From positions 106,556-170,555 of the forward strand of contig NZ_NQKW01000008.1 in assembly GCF_002252625.1 (NCBI RefSeq): DNA of 64,000 nucleotides, given 5' to 3'. The position numbers and the translations under genes were made by a program. Position 1 is the stretch's first letter; each line of letters starts with the position of its first letter. The notes under the pieces are model-generated. The model did no database searches, was not told the origin of the DNA, and worked only from the letters and a program-made list of their open reading frames with translations. Shown in pieces: positions 57,000 through 64,000 of the stretch. The stretch comes from Synechococcus sp. 1G10. Lineage in GTDB: Bacteria > Cyanobacteriota > Cyanobacteriia > PCC-6307 > Cyanobiaceae.

Positions 57000-57700
57000 G
57001 GCGACCAATTTAATCATTTGCCAACTGGACCCAGCAATTCAGAGAATCCAGTTTCTGACAGAGATTCTCGAGCTTCCATGGCCTTGGTGATCGGGGCAAC
57101 CGGCGGCATCCTGGCGCTGCTCGATCGCGCCGATCAGCTGCTGCCGGTGTTTGGCGTCCCCACCCTGCTGGCGGATTGTGCCTTCCCCAGCGCGGAGTTG
57201 CTGTGCTGATTTGAAGCAAACCCCGCTGGCAGTACGTGATGCGGCGGCTGCTTGGCAGCTGCCAAGGTTTCCATGGCGTGTAGCTCTGGGCTGAGTGCAG
57301 TCAGCGTGCCAACCTTCTACTGTCCCATCCCACCGGCCTGGCCACTGTGGAGCCCTGGAACCTGATGGCGAACGCCCCGCTGCAGCTCGACCTGTTCTGG
57401 AGCTTCGCCCGGCGGTTCTGGTGCGAGCATCTGTTCCGTGATCAGAAGTCCGGTCCTTTCCAGCTGGAATCCAGTGGTCTGCGTCAAGCGGAGCGGACTG
57501 ATCGCCTCCTGCTGGTGACCACGATCGCAGTGCTGGTGGCATGCTCTCAGGGATGCGCCATCAGCCTGGGCTGTTTACGCGCTCAGATAGATTTCTGTGA
57601 TGGGATTTGTGCGCATCAGCCTGAAGTGGATTCAGCAGACGGTCTAAAAACTCAGCCGGGACCTGCTGCCCTGGGTGCCAATCCCCCTACGCGGCCTTGA
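57000..57700 (+). pseudogene. Copied porin-leader fragment joined to a transposase remnant
   Basis: 57077-57130 repeats the signal-peptide region of the barrel protein at 60630 (ALVIGATGGILALLDRADQ against MVIGATGSILALLAIAP). It runs into LPVFGVPTLLADCAFPSAEL, like the LADREF region of IS4-type transposases, then a stop at 57207. From ~57410, FWCEHLFRDQKSGPFQLESS and ERTDRLLLVTTIAVLVACSQ look like the C-terminal part of the same transposase. Stops and shifts break it throughout. Confidence 0.6.
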
Positions 57701-57979
57701 AGCCTGCTTCCCCAGTCGTGAGGTCCATCGTCATGGTAGACAATACTGGTTCGAGCGAGTAGGGCTACCGAGCGATCTACTACCACCATCCCCGCTGAGA
57801 CTCGCGTGAGAAGTGTCGCTCCATCAGGGGGTGAGCATTTCATGGCGTCTCTGCCTGAGATGCAAGCGGGAATCACTGTGCCGTCAAGTGCTCAGAGGGA
57901 GCGAGGCTCCTGACGCGCCATCCAGCCACCTGCATGGTTATGGCCCTCTATTGGTAGGATAAAAAAAGATCAGAATTCA

Positions 57980-59620
57980 ATGATGCACAAGCGTATAGCC
58001 GCCAGCCTGTCCGCGGCCCTGGTCAGCGCCCTGATGGTTGCCGCTCCAGTTCGTGCTGGCGAGACGTTGTCGTTCTCCTATGGCCCCCTGATCCGCTCGC
58101 TGAAGATCAGTTCTCTGAAAACGTTTGCTGAAAGCGGTCAGATACCTGATGATTTGGCCTATTTTTTACAGCTCACATCCCAGCAACAAGAGGACAATCT
58201 ACGAAAGGCGCTGGTCAAGAAGGCGGAGATCGATCCGCTCACCGTTTCGCGCTTCTTCAACAGTGCAATGGGGGAACAGGTTCTGGAGCGGCTGGGCAAC
58301 GGGATCACCCTCATGCGGGCCGGAAACGGCAAGTATGCGATTCGATCAGCCCTGGTTGGGGCCGCCTTCTCTACCGAGGGCCTGACCCTGCTGAATGTGC
58401 TGGAGAAGTTGCCCACCAACATGCAGATACACGGAGAGAAGCTACAGGGAGCAGCCAGAGGGGCCAAGCGCGTCATCAAGGCCACCGAGACCCTCAGCGA
58501 GTTACTGCGTGAGCTCACCGCAAAGGAAGCGGCCAGTGAGCCTCGCATCGACTACACCACCTTGCCGGCTCCAGACAAGCCAGGCCCCCATGCGGTGAAG
58601 AAGGAGGTATGGAACCTGGTGGATCAGAGCCGCCAGCGAAAATTTTACGTAGATGTCTACCGACCGGAAGGCAAGGATGAGAAGGTGATTCCGGTCCTCG
58701 TCATCTCCCATGGACTGGCCTCCCGCCCGGAAGACTTCGCGGCAGGGTCTCAGCTTCTGGCAAGCCATGGCTTTTTGGTGGCCGTTCCCCAGCATCCCGG
58801 CAGCGACACGATCTGGCTGAAGGAGATGCTGAGAGGCCTTCACAAGGATATCTTCGATGGCAAAGAATTCATCAATCGGCCCAAGGACATCAGCTATGTG
58901 ATCGATGAATTGGAGCGCCGGAATCAGAAGGAATTCAACGGCAAACTCGACCTCAATAATGTCGGCATCGCCGGACACTCCTTCGGTGGCTACACCGCGC
59001 TGGCCATTGCGGGAGCCACCATCGATTTCGAGCATCTACAGAAAGAGTGCGCCCGTGAGTTCAATCCGAATGCCTCCATACTGCTCTCCTGTCGTGCCCT
59101 GGAGCTGCCTCGCCAGGATTATCAGATGCGGGATCCACGCGTCAAGGCCGTACTGGCCGCCAATCCGGTGAATCGAGCCATCTTCGGCCCCATAGGTCTC
59201 GGCAAGATAGCCATTCCGATCGTGATCGCTTCAGGCAGTTACGATCCCGCCACCCCCGCCGCCCTGGAGCAGGCCGATAGTTTCACCTGGGTCACCGTTC
59301 CCCAGCGGTACTGGGTCATGGTGGAGGGGCAGGCCCACGTGGACTTCAGCCAGATCGATCCGGGGATCGAAGAGGCCATCAAGACCGCGACGGATTTCAC
59401 CCTTCCCAGTCAGGGGACGATCAGCAAGTATTTCACGGGTGTGGCCGTGCCCTTCTTCGGCATCTACATCCAGAAGAACGAAAGCCTCCGGCCCTTCCTG
59501 CGTTCATCCTATGCGGAGTATCTCAGCACCAACCAGACCTTCAAGCTCGACTTCATTAGTGGGGCTTCCACCCCCTCACTGCAGGCAGGCATGGACGCCT
59601 TCCGCAGGGCCAACCCTTGA
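57980..59620 (+). CDS. Exported alpha/beta hydrolase with DUF1400 N-terminal domain
   Basis: 546 residues. Signal peptide (AASLSAALVSALMVAAPVRA|G). Residues ~27-150 form DUF1400: LSFSYGPLIRSLKISSLKTF, LAYFLQLTSQQQEDNLRKAL, RFFNSAMGEQVLERLGNGI. The hydrolase part has VIPVLVISHGLASRPEDFAA (oxyanion region), NNVGIAGHSFGGYTALAIAG (nucleophile Ser in G-H-S-F-G), IPIVIASGSYDPATPAALEQ (acid) and VEGQAHVDFSQI (His). All triad positions are present. Typical of cyanobacteria; lipid or ester substrate unknown. It acts in the periplasm or outer layers. Confidence 0.88.
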   Translation: MMHKRIAASLSAALVSALMVAAPVRAGETLSFSYGPLIRSLKISSLKTFAESGQIPDDLAYFLQLTSQQQEDNLRKALVKKAEIDPLTVSRFFNSAMGEQVLERLGNGITLMRAGNGKYAIRSALVGAAFSTEGLTLLNVLEKLPTNMQIHGEKLQGAARGAKRVIKATETLSELLRELTAKEAASEPRIDYTTLPAPDKPGPHAVKKEVWNLVDQSRQRKFYVDVYRPEGKDEKVIPVLVISHGLASRPEDFAAGSQLLASHGFLVAVPQHPGSDTIWLKEMLRGLHKDIFDGKEFINRPKDISYVIDELERRNQKEFNGKLDLNNVGIAGHSFGGYTALAIAGATIDFEHLQKECAREFNPNASILLSCRALELPRQDYQMRDPRVKAVLAANPVNRAIFGPIGLGKIAIPIVIASGSYDPATPAALEQADSFTWVTVPQRYWVMVEGQAHVDFSQIDPGIEEAIKTATDFTLPSQGTISKYFTGVAVPFFGIYIQKNESLRPFLRSSYAEYLSTNQTFKLDFISGASTPSLQAGMDAFRRANP

Positions 59621-59825
59621 AACCGCCAAGAGGGCTGTAGGGATAGGATCTCAGAACACATTCAGCGGCTAGGATGGATAATTCAAGCTGATAGAAGCTC
59701 TCAGCTGCCTCCTGCCTCCTGTTCACCCTCTTCTCAGGGTCAAAAGCCCTGTGGAGTTACAACACGTGGCGGGAGGCGATCCACTCCATTGCTATCGCAG
59801 TTCGCTTTCACAACAGGAAAAACCT

Positions 59826-60119
59826 ATGAACAAACGTACCCTGCCACTCGCGTTCACCGCCGTGCTTCTGTCCGGAGCTATCGACGCCGTCAAAGCCCAG
59901 CCGTATCCAATGCTCGACAGAGCCGCCGCATTGGTCATCCAGAAGTATCAGACCTCCTCCTGCGAGCAACTGGCCGCCGCTCACGCCGCGCCACCGAGCG
60001 ACATAGCGAAGGCCTCCGTCCAGAAGATGCGCCAGGATCCGCTGCTGCGTCAGGCATTCATCAATAAAGTGGCGGCACCGATCGCCAACAAGCTGTTCGA
60101 TTGCGGAATGATTCCGTAA
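59826..60119 (+). CDS. Small exported protein
   Basis: 97 residues from the ATG at 59826. Signal peptide (RTLPLAFTAVLLSGAIDAVK, AQ|P). The mature part reads AALVIQKYQTSSCEQLAAAH and SVQKMRQDPLLRQAFINKVA, ending in NKLFDCGMIP, so two Cys may pair. Helical periplasmic protein of unknown function. Confidence 0.65.
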   Translation: MNKRTLPLAFTAVLLSGAIDAVKAQPYPMLDRAAALVIQKYQTSSCEQLAAAHAAPPSDIAKASVQKMRQDPLLRQAFINKVAAPIANKLFDCGMIP

Positions 60120-60629
60120 CGTCTAACCCACTTGTGCAGGGGCCTCCAGGGCGCGTCAGGGGAGGCCCTGACCGGTTTCGTAACAGAGAAAATCAAGTCT
60201 GGCGCAACGATGTACGCCGATGGATGAATGGCCTACGGCGGCCTAATGGAGGGGGGATATAGACACGTACGGTTGAATCTCTCTGCAACCGAAGAGAAAG
60301 CGCATATTCTTCTGCTGGCGGTACACCGGGATGCGTCGCCGCTCAAAAGGCCGTTGCTGTACTTCTACCAGCAGCACTCAAAGCTGCACCTGCAGCCGTA
60401 TTGCGATGAGTAAACTTTCCGCTTCAATAGGCTCTTTTCACGCGCACGAGGGATGTTGTTCTTCCGTCTGTGGAGTTGGCAGTTCATGCCAAGCCTTTGT
60501 CCTACAAGGAACTGATTCACTCCCGGCGCCAACGGCCATGGCCTACCGCGTGCGCAAAATAACATATGCTACACTGCTATTATAGAATTGGATTTCTGTT
60601 TGATTTTGCCCATTAAGCCAGGCAGCCAA
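60120..60629. other. Intergenic region with a terminator-like hairpin
   Basis: About 510 bases without a supported gene. GGGCCTCC (60140-60147) pairs with GGAGGCCC (60161-60168), 20 bases after the previous stop, without a T run. The later part is AT-rich, with a possible promoter before the barrel protein (AACATATGCTACACTGCTATTATAG, near 60562). Confidence 0.45.
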
Positions 60630-61721
60630 ATGCCTGAAAGTGCTCCTCGTGCTCCCATGGGCATGGTGATTGGCGCGACCGGCAGCATCCTGGCGCTGCT
60701 GGCGATCGCGCCGATCGCCTCCGCCCAGCAGGTTCCGCAGGCCCCGCAAAGCGAAGCTGCGCCAGCTGCTGAAGTAACTGCTCCCGCACCGGTTTCCCCC
60801 TGGGCCGGCACAGTGGAGCTCTATGGCTTTGCCCCCCTGCGCACCACGGGCAGTACCACGGTCACAGGCATCACCGCAGACCTCGATCTCAGCCTTGATC
60901 AGGTGTTGCGGCCCCTGACCGGGATCGCCGCCATCCGCGGCAGCGTCGAGTACAACCGCTTCGGGTTCCTCACCGACCTGAGCTATGTGTCTTTAAAGGG
61001 CGCAGAGGGGAGAACAGTCCCAGGCCGGGAGTTTGAAAAGGCCTTTGCAGGCAGGGAGTTCACGCGCGGCGGCGTCAGCGTCGGCGTCAGTGGTCCCAGC
61101 CTCAAGGCCAGCTCGAGCGAAAGCAGCGTGGCAGCCAGCGTGGGAAACATTCAGGGCATTTACGACTTCGCCCTGCGTTACCGCTTCGGAGATCGAGAAA
61201 CGGCGACCGCCAAGGCCGGAAGTTTCGCGATCATTCCCTATGCGGGTGTGCGGCTTGTGGATATGCGATTCAACCTCGGCTTCGAGCGCGAGACACCGAC
61301 CCGTACCCTGGACGTGCAGGGGCCTTCCGTGACGGCCACGGTGCAGGGACCGAACCAGAGTGTCGCGGCGACAAGGCCTGGCGGCACGGCCACCTTCGAG
61401 CGGCCATCGCGAACGATCGTGCGCACCGGTGAGTTCGGCGGCACCGTGGTGCAGCCGCTGATCGGCACCCAGGCGATGGTGTTTCTCTCCCCCCGCCTGC
61501 GCCTGTTCGCCCGCGGCGACCTCGGCGGCTTCGGTGTGAACAATGCCGATGACTACTCCTGGAACACCCAGGTGGGCGCGGGCTATGCGATCGGGAACTC
61601 CACACAGCTGAATCTCTCCTGGCGCTACATGCACCTGGGCGGTACCAATGGGTCTAACCCTGAAAATGCCTACAACATCGATCAAAACGGTATCGAAGCC
61701 GGGGTCAAGTTCTTCTTCTGA
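60630..61721 (+). CDS. Outer-membrane beta-barrel protein
   Basis: 363 residues from the ATG at 60630 (or 60588). Signal peptide MVIGATGSILALLAIAPIAS, AQ|Q, then a Pro/Ala linker and alternating strands: GTVELYGFAPLRTTGSTTVT, ADLDLSLDQVLRPLTGIAAI, FGFLTDLSYVSLKG, YDFALRYRFGDRETATAKAG, QVGAGYAIGNSTQLNLSWRY, ending GIEAGVKFFF, with the C-terminal aromatic residue used by the BAM complex. Resembles OmpW/OmpA-like 8-10 strand barrels. Loop LDVQGPSVTATVQGPNQSVA may be external. The start of this gene was copied to 57 kb. Confidence 0.8.
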   Translation: MPESAPRAPMGMVIGATGSILALLAIAPIASAQQVPQAPQSEAAPAAEVTAPAPVSPWAGTVELYGFAPLRTTGSTTVTGITADLDLSLDQVLRPLTGIAAIRGSVEYNRFGFLTDLSYVSLKGAEGRTVPGREFEKAFAGREFTRGGVSVGVSGPSLKASSSESSVAASVGNIQGIYDFALRYRFGDRETATAKAGSFAIIPYAGVRLVDMRFNLGFERETPTRTLDVQGPSVTATVQGPNQSVAATRPGGTATFERPSRTIVRTGEFGGTVVQPLIGTQAMVFLSPRLRLFARGDLGGFGVNNADDYSWNTQVGAGYAIGNSTQLNLSWRYMHLGGTNGSNPENAYNIDQNGIEAGVKFFF

Positions 61722-62064
61722 TCTCCCGGGATCCAATCCCTGTGGGATTTGGCTCTTGGGCTTGCCTGCCGCGACACAACACGCGCTCCAGCTATCCGCC
61801 GTCCTCCAGGCTTGGATCACCTTTTGATCTGGTGCCACGGTGTGACGTCCGCCAAGCGTAACAATGGGCACCTGGCCGGTATCGTGAACGAAAGTTGCGC
61901 TAAATTTGCAAAAAACACCGCCAGCACAACGAAATTGAGGCCACTGCCCCAGTCATGTTGCGAGGCTCAATCGATCGCAACGTGCAAACTGAGTGCATGT
62001 TGAGTTTCAGAACTCGCGGCAGCAGCAGCAGCCAATCACCATCACTGATCAGAGAGAGCAATCA
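61722..62064. other. Intergenic region upstream of the MBL gene
   Basis: About 340 bases without a supported gene. It holds GCAAAAAACACCGCCAGCACA and other ordinary sequence. An AGAGAGCAATCA stretch before the ATG at 62065 may include the ribosome site. Confidence 0.3.
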
Positions 62065-63402
62065 ATGGCGATCGATAACAGCTCCGCTTCTGGTTCGAGG
62101 AATCCCTACGGTGGCGGGCCAAGTACGGGGATAACGCTGCCGCCTTATTACCGGCCCACGCCGTCGGTGGCGAACGCCAACACCTTCTTCCCTGGCGTGG
62201 AAGAGCTAGGCAGCGACGAGATGCGCATCACGTTTGTGGGCAGTGCGCCGGTGCCGCCCACCCATCGGCAGGCGGGTACGTCGATCATGGTCGAGCTGGG
62301 CAACGGCAAGCGCTTCTTCTTCGATCTCGGCCCTGGCTGCCTGCGCAACATCGTCGCGATGCAGGTCCCACTCCAGCTGGTGAACGACATTTTCATCACC
62401 CACCTGCACGTCGATCACTACGGCGAGCTTCCCTACATCTACGCTTTTTCCCCCTGGATGGGGCGCTGGAAGCCGCTCCGCGTCACGGGCCCCTCCGGCC
62501 GCACGCCCAAGGATGGCCTCAAGGCCATGATCGAGGGGATGAAGGCGATGACCCACTGGCACACAGATAGCTTCAACCTCTTCCCAATCGGGGATGGCTA
62601 TGAGGTCGATGTCAACGAGTTTGACTATCGCGATGATAACGGCATCTGCTATGAAGAAGATGGCGTTGTCATCAGGCACTGGCGTCGTGTCCACGGCAAA
62701 GACGGGGCCTCGGCCTATCGCCTCGACTGGAATGGCCTCTCCTTTGTCTTCACAGGTGATGGCCGACCTGATGAAAATACAGTGAGATACTCCCAGGGTG
62801 TTGACGTCTTCGTGTCTGAGCTGCAACCCGACACCATGAACATACAGGCCCTTAAGTTCGGCATTCCGCCACTCATGGGCCTTGTCCCAATTGATGTGGC
62901 GCATACGGTTCACTACGCAGCGGGCTATCTGTTCAAGCAGGTGCAGCCTCGCCTGGCGATGGCCACACACCTGAGCTACGACGAGGAATTGATCCCTGAA
63001 ATTCTGGCGGGCGTGCGCACACACTGGGACGGCCTCTTCCAGTTCGGTGCCCCGGATGGCGTCGTCGTCAACGTCACCAAGAAGGCCATCTGGACCCGCA
63101 AGGCGGCGTTGCCCGAGTCGGCAAACTTCTCGCGACCATCGGCCAAGGAGGCGATGGAACTATTCGACATCAGCCTGAACAAGACCACCGTGGACTTCCC
63201 GAATCCGAGACGCAGATTGTCGGATATCGAAGATCCAGAGACGCGGCGGGCACTGGAGATCGATCCGAAGAAGTATTATCCTCCGGATGTCTATCGCGAG
63301 CCCAATCCGAATTGGCCCAAGGATTTCAAGATCGACATCAAGAGTATTGTGAAAGATAAAATTGTAAAGAAGATTCAGTCAATCTTTTGGGGCAACGAGT
63401 AG
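62065..63402 (+). CDS. MBL-fold metallo-hydrolase (GntH-like)
   Basis: 445 residues from the ATG at 62065. MRITFVGSAPVPPTHRQAGT, GKRFFFDLGPGCLRNIVAMQ and the zinc motif DIFITHLHVDHYGELPYIYA (H-x-H-x-D-H) are typical of ribonuclease Z-like MBL enzymes. Later LSFVFTGDGRPDENTVRYSQ has the third-ligand Asp, and MATHLSYDEELIPEILAGVR the last His. It resembles the family named after guanitoxin protein GntH, which is used broadly; no other guanitoxin genes are here. Next to a COG0523 zinc-type GTPase, which may load its metal. Confidence 0.82.
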   Translation: MAIDNSSASGSRNPYGGGPSTGITLPPYYRPTPSVANANTFFPGVEELGSDEMRITFVGSAPVPPTHRQAGTSIMVELGNGKRFFFDLGPGCLRNIVAMQVPLQLVNDIFITHLHVDHYGELPYIYAFSPWMGRWKPLRVTGPSGRTPKDGLKAMIEGMKAMTHWHTDSFNLFPIGDGYEVDVNEFDYRDDNGICYEEDGVVIRHWRRVHGKDGASAYRLDWNGLSFVFTGDGRPDENTVRYSQGVDVFVSELQPDTMNIQALKFGIPPLMGLVPIDVAHTVHYAAGYLFKQVQPRLAMATHLSYDEELIPEILAGVRTHWDGLFQFGAPDGVVVNVTKKAIWTRKAALPESANFSRPSAKEAMELFDISLNKTTVDFPNPRRRLSDIEDPETRRALEIDPKKYYPPDVYREPNPNWPKDFKIDIKSIVKDKIVKKIQSIFWGNE

Positions 63403-63827
63403 CTATCACACGCCTCGAATGTGAACCTGAGCTGAACGGAGAACTGATCTCGGGCAGCTTCTCCCACTGGGATGGCCTGTTCGTGATTGGCGCTCTAGAT
63501 GTGAGAGCGGTGAATGTAGTCAACGAAACCGCAGGGAATCGTGGCGCTGCCTTGCCTAGTTTTTGTGTTCCCGCAAGTCCCACAGCGCAACAGATGCTTG
63601 CGGGGTTGACGACTCCCAGTCAACTGCTACCGAAGGGCACCACATTCTCCAAACCCTGGCTAACGCGTAAAGCGCAGCAGAATGAGATCTACCGTAAGAT
63701 CGAGATCGATCCCGAAAAGCACACTCCGACATTTGCTAAGAATGATCTGGCCCATAGTTGGCCGGAGGTTAAGATCAACGTTGAGGAGTTGATGAAACAG
63801 GCCAAAGGTGGGACTTGTGATGTTTGA
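63387..63827 (+). pseudogene. C-terminal fragment of a second MBL paralogue
   Basis: SFSHWDGLFVIGALDVRAVN, NRGAALPSFCVPASPTAQQM and KIEIDPEKHTPTFAKNDL align with the C-terminal part of the neighbouring MBL protein (RTHWDGLFQFGAPDGVVVNV; ALEIDPKKYYPPDVYREP). There is no zinc-binding N-terminal domain, and the only start is a TTG inside the end of the previous gene. Probably the remains of a tandem duplicate; translation is possible but its catalytic part is absent. Confidence 0.6.
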
Positions 63828-64000
63828 CCCTACGACAGCCATCCCGCTGACGATCCTCACCGGATTTCTCGGATCCGGTAAGACGACCTTATTGAATCGC
63901 ATTCTCAACGGCAATCACGGGCTGCGCGTTGCCGTTCTCGTGAATGACTTTGGATCCATCAATATCGATGCCGAGCTCGTCGTTGGTGTGGAAAGTGATG
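63820..64000 (+). CDS. COG0523/CobW-type GTPase, N-terminus (cut by right edge)
   Basis: From an ATG at 63820 the 60 visible codons read [71 protein letters not shown] is the P-loop and [10 protein letters not shown] the E/D-F-G switch region of G3E metallochaperones. These GTPases deliver zinc or other metals. It overlaps the previous frame by eight bases and sits two genes after a zinc hydrolase, which suggests metal delivery to it. Confidence 0.9.
   Translation, partial: MFDPTTAIPLTILTGFLGSGKTTLLNRILNGNHGLRVAVLVNDFGSINIDAELVVGVESD

Noticed and set aside
62065..63402. Guanitoxin biosynthesis locus
   Set aside because: The MBL protein resembles the family named after GntH, but none of the other toxin genes is present, and the family name is applied widely.

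Overview
The window comes from a GC-rich picocyanobacterium of the Synechococcus/Cyanobium type. The evidence is a psbA gene for photosystem II D1, two high-light-inducible (HLIP) genes, a cyAbrB regulator, DUF1651, DUF3598 and DUF1400-type genes that are typical of cyanobacteria, and a cyanobacterial metallothionein. No rRNA or tRNA gene and no CRISPR array was seen.

Region 1 (1-26.5 kb) is an incomplete prophage. A leftward block (5911 to 1) holds a VRR-NUC nuclease, a 54-residue small gene, a repressor-like HTH protein, an ERF-like annealing protein, a ribbon-helix-helix-like protein, an SSB-like protein with an acidic tail, a small membrane protein, a Bro-N antirepressor, an HTH protein, a PIN toxin pair and a DUF6880 protein. 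Many of these overlap by 1-4 bases. A second PIN toxin pair (Phd type) and a leftward DEAD-like helicase follow. A rightward block (8.2-15.3 kb) encodes primase-helicase, a RecB/Cas4-like exonuclease, small and large terminase, and a sigma-70-like factor. The module resumes at 22.3 kb with a DUF4055 portal, a LysM-repeat protein and a scaffold-like protein, then stops. No capsid, tail, lysis or integrase gene is visible. Between sigma factor and portal lies a mostly AT-richer insertion (15.3-20 kb) with a dead IS5-like element, a sacsin-type GHKL ATPase fused to a DUF3883 nuclease-like domain, and an IS110 element.

Region 2 (26.5-38 kb) is accessory DNA. It contains an IS3 remnant, a gene with Pro-Glu-Pro-Trp repeats, an EEP-family nuclease, small orphan genes, an intact three-gene cassette that includes DUF1651, and a tightly coupled leftward operon (35843-33621). 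That operon has a PD-(D/E)XK-like nuclease, an HNH-like protein, three very small ORFs and a uracil-DNA-glycosylase-fold protein, and is the best candidate for an undescribed system.

Region 3 (38-64 kb) is more chromosomal: a DUF2269 membrane protein, peroxiredoxin-like protein, cytochrome P450, an HLIP under an HLR1 light-response site, psbA encoding the Glu130 (high-light) D1 form, DUF3598, a second HLIP, rhodanese, slipin, RecD2-type helicase, metallothionein, a HEPN/MNT toxin pair coupled to a thermonuclease, cyAbrB, a Coq4-like protein, an MscS channel, a DUF1400 hydrolase, an outer-membrane barrel protein, and an MBL-fold hydrolase next to a COG0523 GTPase that runs off the right edge. 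A decayed copy of the three-gene cassette surrounds the slipin gene. Two further fragments, of an ABC ATPase and of a transposase joined to a copied signal-peptide region, show ongoing gene decay.
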